A stretch of DNA of 14,573 bases from Candidatus Aminicenantota bacterium (GCA_030620655.1 JAUXEH010000034.1:1-14573), one strand, 5' to 3'. Shown: positions 1 to 6,940, counted from the first letter of the stretch. Notes: generated from the letters alone by a model not told the origin. Made by a program: numbers and translations.

Positions 1-386
1 GCTATGCGTTTCTCATGCCACAGCTGGGTATCCAGCACATACTCGATGGCATTGTTCAACTCGTCAAGATCCAGGGGTTTAGAGAAGAAATAGCCGATAG
101 ACAGGTCGAGCAGGATGTCCGTATCCACATCCTCCGGATAGCCGGAGATCAGGATGACATCGCCCTCATAGCCCGATGCACGGAACCGCTCGATCAGGTC
201 CAGCCCACTCATTTCAGGAAGCCTCAGGTCTGTGATGATCAGGTCGATTTTGGCTTTGCGGAAGCGCTGCAGAGCTTCACGGGGAGACTCCACGGCAACG
301 ACACGGTACCGGTCCTGCAGCAGAACGGTGAAGGTCTTGCGTATGGTTGGTTCGTCTTCGACGATAAGTACTTTTTTTATGGACAT
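1..386 (-). CDS. Response regulator receiver domain protein, partial (C-terminus beyond window)
   Basis: I translated this gene from the reverse complement; the visible 128 residues form one complete CheY-like receiver domain. The acidic pocket is E10-D11, the phosphoacceptor is D53 (in IITDLRLPEMSG), S81 takes the switch Ser/Thr place and K103 (FFSKP) is the conserved lysine. The protein continues past the left edge, so an output domain cannot be excluded; it could be a stand-alone receiver, a DNA-binding regulator or a hybrid. The ATG at 386 is preceded by GGAAAGAG (401-394) seven bases upstream, a good ribosome binding site. A sigma-54 promoter at 425-440 lies about 40 bp upstream, and enhancer-like sites at 502-536 lie between it and the NtrC-type gene next door. 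I infer that this regulator is a target of that activator. Confidence 0.88.
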   Translation of the reverse strand, partial: MSIKKVLIVEDEPTIRKTFTVLLQDRYRVVAVESPREALQRFRKAKIDLIITDLRLPEMSGLDLIERFRASGYEGDVILISGYPEDVDTDILLDLSIGYFFSKPLDLDELNNAIEYVLDTQLWHEKRI

Positions 387-424
387 TTTTTCACTCTTTC
401 CAATTGACTTGCGGCCATCATATA

Positions 425-440
425 TGCAAGTTTCGTGCCA
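425..440 (-). promoter_or_regulatory. Sigma-54 (-24/-12) promoter of the response regulator gene
   Basis: Read on the minus strand the site is TGGCACGAAACTTGCA. It matches the sigma-54 consensus TGGCAC-N5-TTGCA at every conserved position and has exactly ten bases between the GG and GC elements. Transcription would start near 413-414, giving a leader of about 27 nt with the ribosome binding site before the ATG at 386. A gene for a sigma-54 activator lies immediately upstream at 546-1880. The match is seen directly; use of the promoter is inferred. Confidence 0.88.
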
Positions 441-501
441 AATTTCGAGCCGGGCTCTCTGGGGAAAGGAGGGGGATCTTAAAAAATATATAAGAACACT
501 A

Positions 502-537
502 GGAAAAGATGTTTACACAGAGTAAAAACTGTTTACA
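502..537 (-). promoter_or_regulatory. Paired enhancer-like sites for the NtrC-type activator
   Basis: Two related 15-bp sites lie exactly 20 bp apart (about two helical turns): GTAAAAACTGTTTAC at 522-536 and GGAAAAGATGTTTAC at 502-516 (plus strand), identical at 12 of 15 positions. The first is a dyad, GTAAA-N5-TTTAC. The site centres are about 115 and 95 bp upstream of the predicted start of the sigma-54 promoter at 425-440, the usual place for enhancer-binding proteins. The same dyad recurs at 5032-5046 on the promoter of the operon that encodes the activator. This identifies it as a candidate binding site for that protein. Confidence 0.72.
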
Positions 538-545
538 TCTCGGTC

Positions 546-1880
546 TCAGACCTCCAGTTGGTAGTCCCGGATCTTCTTGTCCAGGGTGGGACGGCTGATC
601 CCCAGGATCTGGCTGGCCTGGGTCTTGGAGCCATTGGCGATCTGGAGGACATGCTGGATGTAGTTTTTTTCCACCTCTTTCAAGGCCACCAGCTTCTGGG
701 GATAAGGCTTTTTATCGCCCGCCTCGAGCGGCAGGCTCTCCTCCAGGATGATGTCCCCTTTGGCCAGGATCACGGCATGGGTCAGGGCGTTTTCCAGCTC
801 CCGCACATTTCCGTCCCAGGGCCAGTCGATCAGCTTCTTCATGACATGCTCGGGCACCTTGCGCACGTTTTTACGCAGCTCGCGGTTGATCTTCTCCAGC
901 AGATAGCCCACCAGCTCGGGGACATCCTCCTTGCGCTCCCGCAGCGACGGGAGCTTGATCTCCACCACCTTCAGGCGCCAGTACAGGTCCTCCCGGAACC
1001 TCCCCTCCTCGATCAGGGACTTCAGGTCCTGGTTGGTGGCGGCGATGATCCGGGCCTCGGTCTTGAGGACCTTCTCCCCTCCCACCTTCATGAAATCCCG
1101 GTTCTCAATCACCCGCAGGAGCTTGGACTGGAGGTTGGGCGACACATCCCCGATCTCATCCAGGAACAGGCTTCCTTTCCCGGCTATCTCGAACTTGCCC
1201 TTCGTCTCCTGGACCGCATCGGTGAAAGCCCCCTTGACATGGCCGAACAGCTCGCTCTCGAGCAGCGTGTCCTGGATGGCCGAACAGTTGATGACGATGA
1301 ACGGCTCATCCCGGTTGGCGCTGTTGTAGTGGATGGCCTTGGCGCACAGCTCCTTGCCCGTCCCGCTTTCTCCCTGGATCAGAATGTTGGCCCGGTTGTT
1401 GACCACCGATCCGATCAGCTTGAAGACCTCGCGCATCTGAGGCGAGCGGCCGATGATGTTGTCGATGGTGTATTCCCTCTGTTTCTCCTCCATCAGGTAG
1501 TGGAGCTTGTCCTCCAGTTTGCTGATCTGGAAGGCCTTGTTGATGGTGAGGTCCAGTTCCAGGAAATCCAGGGGTTTGACCAGATACTCGAAGGCCCCGG
1601 ACTTTATGGCCTCCACCGTGGTCTTCATGTCGTCGTAGGCGGTGATGATGATGACTATCGCTTTCGGGTCGATGTCCCGTATGCGCCTGAGCGCTTCCAG
1701 CCCGTCCAGGTCGGGGAGGCGTATGTCCAGGATGACGAGGTCGGGCATAGATTCGGAGTATCTCTGCAGGCCCTCTTTTCCGTCATCGGCCGTCAAAACC
1801 TCATATCCGCTTTTCGAGAAATGAGTGGACAGAGTCTTGAGGATGAGGGGGTCGTCGTCGACGATCAATATGGTTTTCAT
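546..1880 (-). CDS. NtrC-family sigma-54-dependent response regulator
   Basis: A 444-residue protein with the complete three-domain layout of NtrC-type activators. The receiver is residues 1-120, with acidic pocket D8-D9, phosphoacceptor D52, T80 and K102. The central AAA+ domain, about 142-370, has Walker A GESGTGKE (170-177), the sigma-54 contact loop GAFTDA (217-222) and Walker B within GSLFLDEIGD (236-245). The Fis-type helix-turn-helix is at the C-terminus, about 415-444 (SKTQASQILGISRPTLDKKI). All key catalytic and sigma-54-contact residues are present. Phosphorylated by its partner kinase, it should oligomerise on enhancer DNA and open sigma-54 promoters. The start overlaps the kinase stop by 4 bp (ATGA), with GAGGA upstream, so the two are translationally coupled. 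The likely target is the sigma-54 promoter directly downstream at 425-440. Confidence 0.96.
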   Translation of the reverse strand: MKTILIVDDDPLILKTLSTHFSKSGYEVLTADDGKEGLQRYSESMPDLVILDIRLPDLDGLEALRRIRDIDPKAIVIIITAYDDMKTTVEAIKSGAFEYLVKPLDFLELDLTINKAFQISKLEDKLHYLMEEKQREYTIDNIIGRSPQMREVFKLIGSVVNNRANILIQGESGTGKELCAKAIHYNSANRDEPFIVINCSAIQDTLLESELFGHVKGAFTDAVQETKGKFEIAGKGSLFLDEIGDVSPNLQSKLLRVIENRDFMKVGGEKVLKTEARIIAATNQDLKSLIEEGRFREDLYWRLKVVEIKLPSLRERKEDVPELVGYLLEKINRELRKNVRKVPEHVMKKLIDWPWDGNVRELENALTHAVILAKGDIILEESLPLEAGDKKPYPQKLVALKEVEKNYIQHVLQIANGSKTQASQILGISRPTLDKKIRDYQLEV

Positions 1881-3340
1881 GGTTCGTCCTCACAGGGAAG
1901 CAGGATCTCGAAGCAGCTGCCCGCGCCTTCCTGGGATTTCACGCGTATGGTCCCCGAGTGCTGTTCGAGTATCTTGCGCGCGATGGCCAGGCCCAGGCCG
2001 ATCCCGCTGGCTTTGGTGGTGTAGAACGGCTCGAACACGTTCTCCCAGTCCTTCCGGGGAACGCCCCTTCCGTTGTCGGAAATCTCGGTCCGCAGCCAGG
2101 AGCCGGAGGGTGTGTCGGTCCGCTCGACACAGATCTTGATCTCTCCCCCGGTCTCCACCGCCTCACAGGAATTGCGCAGGACGTTCAGGATGATCTGGCG
2201 GACCTTGTCCGCGTCCACGCGCACCTGCGGCAGGTCCGCACCGTAGTGTTTCTCCACGGTCACATCCTTAAGTTCCAGGGAATCGGCGATCATCTTGAGG
2301 GACCCGTCGATGATCTGGTCCATGGCGAACCAATCCAGGTTGAGCTCGGACACCCGGGCGTAGTTCAGCAGTTCCCTTATGAATTTTTCGATCTGGGCTA
2401 TGCCTTCCTGGGAGATCTCCAGGTTGACCCGGTCCGACTCGTCCAGATTCTCCTTTTCGCTGAGCTTCTGGACGTTCAGCTTCACCGCCGTCAGGGGATT
2501 ACGAATCTCATGGGCGATGCCGGCGGAGATGTGCCCGATCGAGGCCAGCTTCTCGACCTGGATCAAGCGCTTGTTCGCCTCTTCCATCCGCCTCTGCAGC
2601 AGCTGGAGCTGCCGGCTCATCTCGTTGAAGCTCTTGGCCAGGTTCCCGATCTCGTCCTGGGAATCGATGTCGATCTGAAGCGAAAAGTCTCCCCGGCTGA
2701 TGTGCTCGGTGCCCTCCACGAGCTTCAGGATGGGGGTCGTGATCCTGCGCGCCAGCCAGGCCGCCCCGATGATCCCGATCAAAAGCCCCAGGACACCGAT
2801 CCCCAGCAGCAGCATGCTGGTGCGCCGCACCTCGGCCTGCATCTCTTCCAGGGAAAGGCCCAGCTTCACGGACCCCCAGCGGTCTGTCGCGTCTTGCGGG
2901 AAGATGGGGGCCTCGATCTCGAGAACGTTCATCAGCGGGTTATGGTCGGCATCCAGCAGCTGGCGGGGCTGGACGACCGGCTCCCGGGATTTCAGGTCCT
3001 CCCCCAAGTTGCTGAACTGATAGATGTCGTCGTATGTGAGGATGAAGTCATTCCCTGCGCCCGGCCTGTTGAAGCGATCGTAAAAGATGATATAGATCAG
3101 TTGGTCGTCGATCCGGGCCTCGATGTTTTCCTTCAAGGCGAAGTAATCGTACCGCACCAGGAGGGGCGTGTTCTCCTGGATGATGCTGTTGGCCAGGACC
3201 AGGCCCCTCTCCGTCTGCTCCTGCTCGATGGCGATGACCTCCTGCCGCTGGATAACGAACAGGACCAAAACCACCTGGACGGTGAGCAGGAAGATCACCC
3301 AGAGCGCCAGCCGGGTGCGCAGGGTAATGTTCAGGGCCAT
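1877..3340 (-). CDS. Membrane sensor histidine kinase
   Basis: A 487-residue kinase partner of the NtrC-type regulator. It has a first membrane helix at about 11-31, a periplasmic domain of about 140 residues (32-174), a second helix at about 175-197 and a HAMP linker at about 195-247. The dimerisation/phosphoacceptor region has H277 in HEIRNPLTA. The ATPase domain has an N box (N386, N390 in NVLRNSCEAV), G1 box DNGRG (422-426) and G2 box GIGLGLA (446-452). All catalytic motifs are intact. The start at 3340 is supported by AGGA (3351-3348), which overlaps the TAG stop of the upstream binding-protein gene, so the genes are cotranscribed and probably coupled. The periplasmic domain is the obvious docking place for the substrate-binding protein. 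The input signal is unknown. Confidence 0.95.
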   Translation of the reverse strand: MALNITLRTRLALWVIFLLTVQVVLVLFVIQRQEVIAIEQEQTERGLVLANSIIQENTPLLVRYDYFALKENIEARIDDQLIYIIFYDRFNRPGAGNDFILTYDDIYQFSNLGEDLKSREPVVQPRQLLDADHNPLMNVLEIEAPIFPQDATDRWGSVKLGLSLEEMQAEVRRTSMLLLGIGVLGLLIGIIGAAWLARRITTPILKLVEGTEHISRGDFSLQIDIDSQDEIGNLAKSFNEMSRQLQLLQRRMEEANKRLIQVEKLASIGHISAGIAHEIRNPLTAVKLNVQKLSEKENLDESDRVNLEISQEGIAQIEKFIRELLNYARVSELNLDWFAMDQIIDGSLKMIADSLELKDVTVEKHYGADLPQVRVDADKVRQIILNVLRNSCEAVETGGEIKICVERTDTPSGSWLRTEISDNGRGVPRKDWENVFEPFYTTKASGIGLGLAIARKILEQHSGTIRVKSQEGAGSCFEILLPCEDEP

Positions 3341-3349
3341 GTCGCTGTC

Positions 3350-4945
3350 CTATCTCTCGACCCTGATGTTCTCCATCTTCAGGTAATAGAAGCCCAGAGG
3401 CGGATTCTTGACTCCTTTGACAAAGGGCTGCACCGCCACCTGGATCTGCTGCGTGAACAGCGGCACGGCCGGCATCTCCCGATTGAGGATCGTCTGGATC
3501 TGCTCAAAAAGCCTGATGCGGCCGTACCAACTCTTTTCCTGTTCCGCGGCCTGCAGGAGGCTGTCGAGCTCGACATTGCTGTACCGGCACAGGTTGGCCG
3601 GCGAATCCGAGGCAAAGAGAGGCCGGATGATGTCTTCCGGTCCCGGGAAATCCAGCCGTTTTCCGCTCAGTATCAGATAGGGGCGCCGGAAATCCCGGAC
3701 CCTTTCGATGCTGCGGAAGTACTCCTCTCTCAACTGGATGCCCAGTTCATCCAGCTGCCGGCGGAGCTCGAGATACAGCCGGTGCTTGAACTCGGTCCGG
3801 GGATGCTCCATCAACAGCGTGATCTCGGGAAAATTTTCTGACGAGAATCCGGACTCCTCGAGCACTTCCTGGGCCTGCTGCGGGCTGAAGGTGTTCAACT
3901 CATCGGTCAGGAAAAAGCCGGGAAGTTTCGAGGGGATGAAGCTGTGCAGCAGCTGCCGGTGATATCGCGCCTCATACGTGACGCGCACGATCTCGGGTTT
4001 GTCTATGCCGAGAGCGATGGCCCGTCTCACCTGGGGATCGTTCAAGGGGGCCAGATGGCAGCTCATGCCCAGGAAGAAAGGGAAGATGGCGCCGTCCCGG
4101 AAGATCTGGTAATCCCCCTGGAGCAGCCTGTCGTCATCCACGGGTATGGCATGCACATTGCCCAGGAAGAAGTCGTCCAGCTGGTAGTGCGGGCAGAACG
4201 CCACGTATTCGATCTGGGGCGTGCCTCCGAAGTAGCCCGGGTTACGGGCCATCCTCACACCGACGATCTCCAGGCGGTTATCCCTGACCCACTCCTGAAA
4301 CATGAACGGGCCTGTGCCGGTCGGCTTCTGAAAGAAGCCCCGGCCCTGTTCCAGCACACGATCACGGGGAAGGATCTTGCAGAACGGCATGCTCAACAGA
4401 GACAAGGCCATGGCATAGGGTTTTCTCCATTGGATCTGAAACGTGTAGCGGTCCACTGCCTGGAAACCGCTTACCTCCCGGGCCCGGCCGGAATGGAATT
4501 CCCGGGCGCCTGCAACGCGGTCCAGAAAATAGGCGGCATAGGGAGATCGGTTGGCCGGATCCAGGATCCGCTCCAGAGAAAACTTCACATCCTCGGACGT
4601 AAGCTCCTCACCGTGATGAAACCATACATGCTTGCGCAGCGTAAAACGATGGAAGCGGCCCTCAGGGTCCTTGTACCAGTAATCCGCCAGGGCGGGCGCG
4701 GGATTCAGCTCCGAATCCAGAGTCACCAGCCCGTCGAAGAGCTGCTCCGAGACAAAGACCGTCGCATCCGGGTGGATGGGGTCCAGCTGAGCCTCGAAGG
4801 TGTTGCCGAAGGCTTTGAGCCGGAAGATGTTTTGCGATAATGCATCGAGGATCACGACAGGATCACGAACATCCTCGGAAACTGGGAGGATAGGCATTGC
4901 GGCGAGGGTGAGAATGAGATAAAGGATCGGCAGCTTGCGATGCAT
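3350..4945 (-). CDS. Exported oligopeptide-type substrate-binding protein (SBP_bac_5 family)
   Basis: A 531-residue protein of the solute-binding family 5 (DppA/OppA/NikA type), normal length for the family. The N-terminus is a signal peptide (charged MHRK, hydrophobic core to about residue 22). There is no cysteine lipobox, so a free periplasmic protein is likely. Family hallmarks include LFDGLVTLDSELNPAPALAD early on, LTSEDVKFSLERI, and PTGTGPFMF in the middle. Homologues bind peptides, nickel or sugars for ABC importers, but no permease or ATPase gene is here. Instead it is the first gene of an operon with a kinase (9 bp downstream) and an NtrC-type regulator, which suggests it is a ligand-sensing accessory of the kinase. 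The ATG at 4945 has no clear Shine-Dalgarno sequence. The ligand cannot be told from sequence. Confidence 0.9.
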   Translation of the reverse strand: MHRKLPILYLILTLAAMPILPVSEDVRDPVVILDALSQNIFRLKAFGNTFEAQLDPIHPDATVFVSEQLFDGLVTLDSELNPAPALADYWYKDPEGRFHRFTLRKHVWFHHGEELTSEDVKFSLERILDPANRSPYAAYFLDRVAGAREFHSGRAREVSGFQAVDRYTFQIQWRKPYAMALSLLSMPFCKILPRDRVLEQGRGFFQKPTGTGPFMFQEWVRDNRLEIVGVRMARNPGYFGGTPQIEYVAFCPHYQLDDFFLGNVHAIPVDDDRLLQGDYQIFRDGAIFPFFLGMSCHLAPLNDPQVRRAIALGIDKPEIVRVTYEARYHRQLLHSFIPSKLPGFFLTDELNTFSPQQAQEVLEESGFSSENFPEITLLMEHPRTEFKHRLYLELRRQLDELGIQLREEYFRSIERVRDFRRPYLILSGKRLDFPGPEDIIRPLFASDSPANLCRYSNVELDSLLQAAEQEKSWYGRIRLFEQIQTILNREMPAVPLFTQQIQVAVQPFVKGVKNPPLGFYYLKMENIRVER

Positions 4946-4956
4946 TGTCTATCTAT

Positions 4957-5001
4957 GAAACGGTGACATGCGTTTTCCCTCGAATTTTCAGGGGCCGTTT
5001 C
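4957..5001 (-). other. Inverted repeat in the leader of the binding-protein operon
   Basis: GAAACGG at 4957-4963 and CCGTTTC at 4995-5001 are a perfect 7-bp inverted repeat enclosing 31 nt, which itself contains a short CCCT/AGGG pair. The repeat spans almost the whole predicted 5' leader, from the predicted start of transcription near 5001 to just before the ATG at 4945. It could form a stem that matters because the start codon lacks a good ribosome binding site. The stem is short and may be chance. Confidence 0.3.
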
Positions 5002-5007
5002 GAGGAT

Positions 5008-5036
5008 AGTCTAGCACACGGGGATGATAATGTAAA
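5008..5036 (-). promoter_or_regulatory. Sigma-70-type promoter of the binding-protein/kinase/regulator operon
   Basis: On the minus strand the -35 box is TTTACA (5036-5031; five of six consensus bases) and the -10 box is TAGACT (5013-5008), with the ideal 17-bp spacer. Predicted transcription starts near 5001, giving a leader of about 56 nt. The -35 box is embedded in the palindrome at 5031-5047, so a protein bound there should block or alter RNA polymerase binding. Confidence 0.62.
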
Positions 5037-5047
5037 GTTTTTTTACA
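5031..5047. promoter_or_regulatory. Candidate operator overlapping the -35 box (GTAAA-N5-TTTAC type)
   Basis: TGTAAAGTTTTTTTACA has perfect six-base arms, TGTAAA and TTTACA, around five bases. It has the same arm sequence and spacing as the enhancer-like site at 522-536 in front of the sigma-54 promoter. The overlap with the -35 box of the operon encoding the activator suggests negative autoregulation, as is known for NtrC at its own sigma-70 promoters. Binding is inferred from the shared motif. Confidence 0.6.
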
Positions 5048-5063
5048 ATATAAGGAATCGAGG

Positions 5064-5585
5064 TCACCACTTCCCGTCCATCTGGAATTCGGCTCCATCC
5101 AGCCAGAACCCCGAGTTGGTCAGGGAGTCGTGCTGCGCCTGCAGTAGATCGTAGTGGAATTTTTCCTCTTCGGCGATATCCCGGAAGATCTTCTGGGCAA
5201 CGGGGTCATCCGCTTCGGCCGCCGCCTTCTGAAAAAACTGGATCGCATCCATCTCCAGCTGCATGCCGATGCTCAGGGCCTCGGTCTCACCCTTGCCCTT
5301 TCCACTCTTCAGGCGTTCCTTGAGCTTCTCCACCAGCGGCGCCTCTCCCTCCATGTCGCTGCTCTTTATGTATTTTTTCCAGTCATCCCCGTCCAGGATC
5401 TCACTGAACAGATGGCTGAAAGTCTCGAGATGTTTGACCTCTTCCTCGGCAAGGAAGCGGAACATGTTTTTCCCTTTTTCGTGTTCGGTAACCTCGGCGG
5501 CGTGATCGAAAAATTTTCGGCCGTTGATCTCCAGCCGTATGGCTCCGATGATGGCATTCTCGATTTGTTGGCTGATTTCAGACAT
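5064..5585 (-). CDS. Ferritin-like diiron protein (rubrerythrin-type fold)
   Basis: A 173-residue ferritin-like four-helix protein (COG1633-like). The two half-repeats each carry the diiron ligand pattern: E19 in IRLEING, then E49-x-x-H52 in EEEVKH; E111 in QLEMDA, then E141-x-x-H144 in EEEKFH. These are the expected metal ligands of rubrerythrin-type diiron centres. There is no C-terminal rubredoxin domain (no CxxC pairs), so it is not a full rubrerythrin; peroxide reduction, iron handling or another oxidase role is possible. The ATG at 5585 has a strong ribosome binding site AAGGAGA (5599-5593) seven bases upstream. Its stop is only about 30 bp before the promoter of the next operon. The acetyltransferase gene 151 bp upstream points the same way and may or may not share a transcript. 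Confidence 0.88.
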   Translation of the reverse strand: MSEISQQIENAIIGAIRLEINGRKFFDHAAEVTEHEKGKNMFRFLAEEEVKHLETFSHLFSEILDGDDWKKYIKSSDMEGEAPLVEKLKERLKSGKGKGETEALSIGMQLEMDAIQFFQKAAAEADDPVAQKIFRDIAEEEKFHYDLLQAQHDSLTNSGFWLDGAEFQMDGKW

Positions 5586-5736
5586 TAGTCATTCTCCTTC
5601 ATTATAAATTATCCATAAAAGCTGCCCACACTTTTAATTAATAACTCTTTTTTCTTATGTCGGCATCTTTTACCCTCCGGGCGAGCCGATCTCAATATCT
5701 ATAACATTTCCACACTTTTGGCAACAGAAATACCTG
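5586..5736. other. AT-rich intergenic region with duplicated decamer and weak promoter candidates
   Basis: This spacer before the ferritin-like gene contains CCACACTTTT twice in the same orientation (5626-5635 and 5710-5719), 84 bp apart, and a fragment of the dispersed repeat at 5660-5694. On the minus strand, TTGCCA (5724-5719) with TAGATA (5701-5696) at 17 bp is a possible promoter. GATAAT (5613-5608), close to the ribosome binding site, is another candidate -10 without a convincing -35. Neither is decisive. Confidence 0.35.
5660..5694 (+). repeat. Fragment of the dispersed palindromic repeat family
   Basis: Thirty-five bases here align without gaps to 14304-14338 with 29 identities. Both begin TCGGCA, share TTACCCT and CGGGCG, and end ATCTCA. 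At 14304 the same block lies inside a 200-bp element with terminal inverted repeats. Here the flanks do not match that element, so this is either a degraded copy or a conserved core with its own role. TCGGC (5660-5664) and GCCGA (5685-5689) could pair. Confidence 0.6.
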
Positions 5737-6708
5737 TCATCGTTTTCTCAGCACATAAAAATCCCGCTTCCCGGCTTCTTCCTCCAGATATTGGAAATCC
5801 ACGACCCTGTATCCGGCCGCGAACCGGTCGTGGAAAACCCGGCGGGTGAGCTTTCTCCAGGTTATGGGGATCTGCCGGACCTGTGCGTCCGACACATCGG
5901 TCTCCCGGAGCATGGTGTAATAATCATAGGGAATCTCGATCAGGACCTGATCCTGCGTCGTCTCAAGCTGCAGTCCCTCAGCCACCCTCAGGTCCAGCTC
6001 ACCGCTCTTCCCTCGGACCCTCACCGATTCCGTGCATACCAGCCCGACGCCCGACTGCAGGAGTCCCGGGAGATCGACCCCCTCGCGACTCCGTGCCCGC
6101 GGATTGTCCAGGTTCCAGGAAACCAGGAGCCGGTCACTGGGGATATCCAACCGGTTCAGACGGCCGGAAAAGCCTTGGTAATAGGCATCCTTATACGCCA
6201 GGACCTTCATCCCGAAAAGGTGGATGTTGCGGTAAGCGTTGACACCGGCCAGGGGATCGAAGGTACAGGTGATGACCCGCACACCCAGCCGATCCTTCAC
6301 CTGTTCCGCTTGAAACTCCTTCAGCCGGATCCCCAGGCCGCCGGCCTGGAGGTCCGGCCGCACGGCCGCGTACTGGGAGTAGAAGACCAGGTTTTCGGGA
6401 TCGCGGAAGGCGACGGCCTTGTCCTTTACACCCACGTACCCGTAGGCGAAAGCCGCCAGGTGCTCGGGTTCCCTCGTGAAACCTCCAGCCCGGGCCTCCT
6501 CGTACACAGCTATAAACAGGCTGCCCCCGTCGAACAGGAAGTTCTCGCTCACCAGGTTTCGGGCACCCGCCAGGTGGTCGTCCTGATCCTCCCAGATGTC
6601 CATCCGCATCCGCTCGTATTTCAGGTAGTCTTCCCCCCTGTCCGAGGTCTCCACCGTGAACAGAAATCGTCTGCCCATGACTTCATGCACGGCTTCGAGC
6701 TCTGGCAT
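5737..6708 (-). CDS. GNAT-superfamily acetyltransferase, COG3375-like
   Basis: About 323 residues. The segment QYAAVRPDLQAGGLGIRLKE contains the acetyl-CoA pyrophosphate loop (QAGGLG, residues 121-126), the GNAT signature. TFDPLAGVNAYRN at about 149-161 and SDRLLVSWNLDNPRAR further on resemble the COG3375 group of large predicted acetyltransferases. The family has no well-established substrate, and I assign none. I chose the ATG at 6708: the open frame extends to a TTG at 6816, but those 36 extra residues look like translated intergenic DNA rich in Ile/Leu/Lys. Neither start has a good ribosome binding site, so the start is uncertain. The C-terminal 120 residues are outside the GNAT core. It is divergent from the PHP gene at 7036. 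Confidence 0.78.
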   Translation of the reverse strand: MPELEAVHEVMGRRFLFTVETSDRGEDYLKYERMRMDIWEDQDDHLAGARNLVSENFLFDGGSLFIAVYEEARAGGFTREPEHLAAFAYGYVGVKDKAVAFRDPENLVFYSQYAAVRPDLQAGGLGIRLKEFQAEQVKDRLGVRVITCTFDPLAGVNAYRNIHLFGMKVLAYKDAYYQGFSGRLNRLDIPSDRLLVSWNLDNPRARSREGVDLPGLLQSGVGLVCTESVRVRGKSGELDLRVAEGLQLETTQDQVLIEIPYDYYTMLRETDVSDAQVRQIPITWRKLTRRVFHDRFAAGYRVVDFQYLEEEAGKRDFYVLRKR

Positions 6709-6841
6709 CGTGAGAGATTGTGCTAAATCCGAAGGGAAAATGCAAGCCCACGCAGAAGATCCCTCAAGATAAAGAATCCTATAAAATATTTTCAATCTCA
6801 CGATTTTGAGCTTCAATTATCAACGTATATTTTTCGGGAAG

Positions 6842-6907
6842 CCGGCCGTTTTCAGTCCGAGCGCATGGGGAGGTGGGGGGGTCTTCCGCTCGGACTGAAT
6901 CGGCCGG
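6842..6907. repeat. Long inverted repeat with a G-rich loop
   Basis: CCGGCCG at 6842-6848 followed by TTCAGTCCGAGCG (6851-6863) pairs with CGCTCGGACTGAA (6887-6899) and CGGCCGG (6901-6907). The stem is about 20 bp with only a small internal mismatch/bulge. The 23-base loop has GGGG, GG and a run of seven G. Neither strand has a T-tract after the stem, so it is not an ordinary intrinsic terminator. It lies between two divergent genes; it may be a REP-like element or a regulatory structure. Confidence 0.75.
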
Positions 6908-6940
6908 AAAGAGAGACGAAAAGGACTGTTACGAAATCCG

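Noticed and set aside
558..2024. Long plus-strand open frame (488 codons) opposite the NtrC-type gene
   Set aside because: It is an antisense shadow of a gene with clear receiver, AAA+ and helix-turn-helix motifs; its translation has no recognisable domain and crosses a gene boundary.
1958..3841. Long plus-strand open frame (627 codons) opposite the kinase and binding-protein genes
   Set aside because: It spans two well-supported minus-strand genes, has no domain and no ribosome binding site; it arises from biased codon use on the other strand.
5031..5047. Rho-independent terminator of the ferritin-like gene
   Set aside because: The palindrome is almost pure A/T with no GC-rich stem and overlaps a good promoter; an operator fits better.
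5601..5606. TATAAT on the minus strand in front of the ferritin-like gene as a -10 box
   Set aside because: It directly abuts the ribosome binding site, so the transcript would start inside it and have a leader of only about 8 nt.
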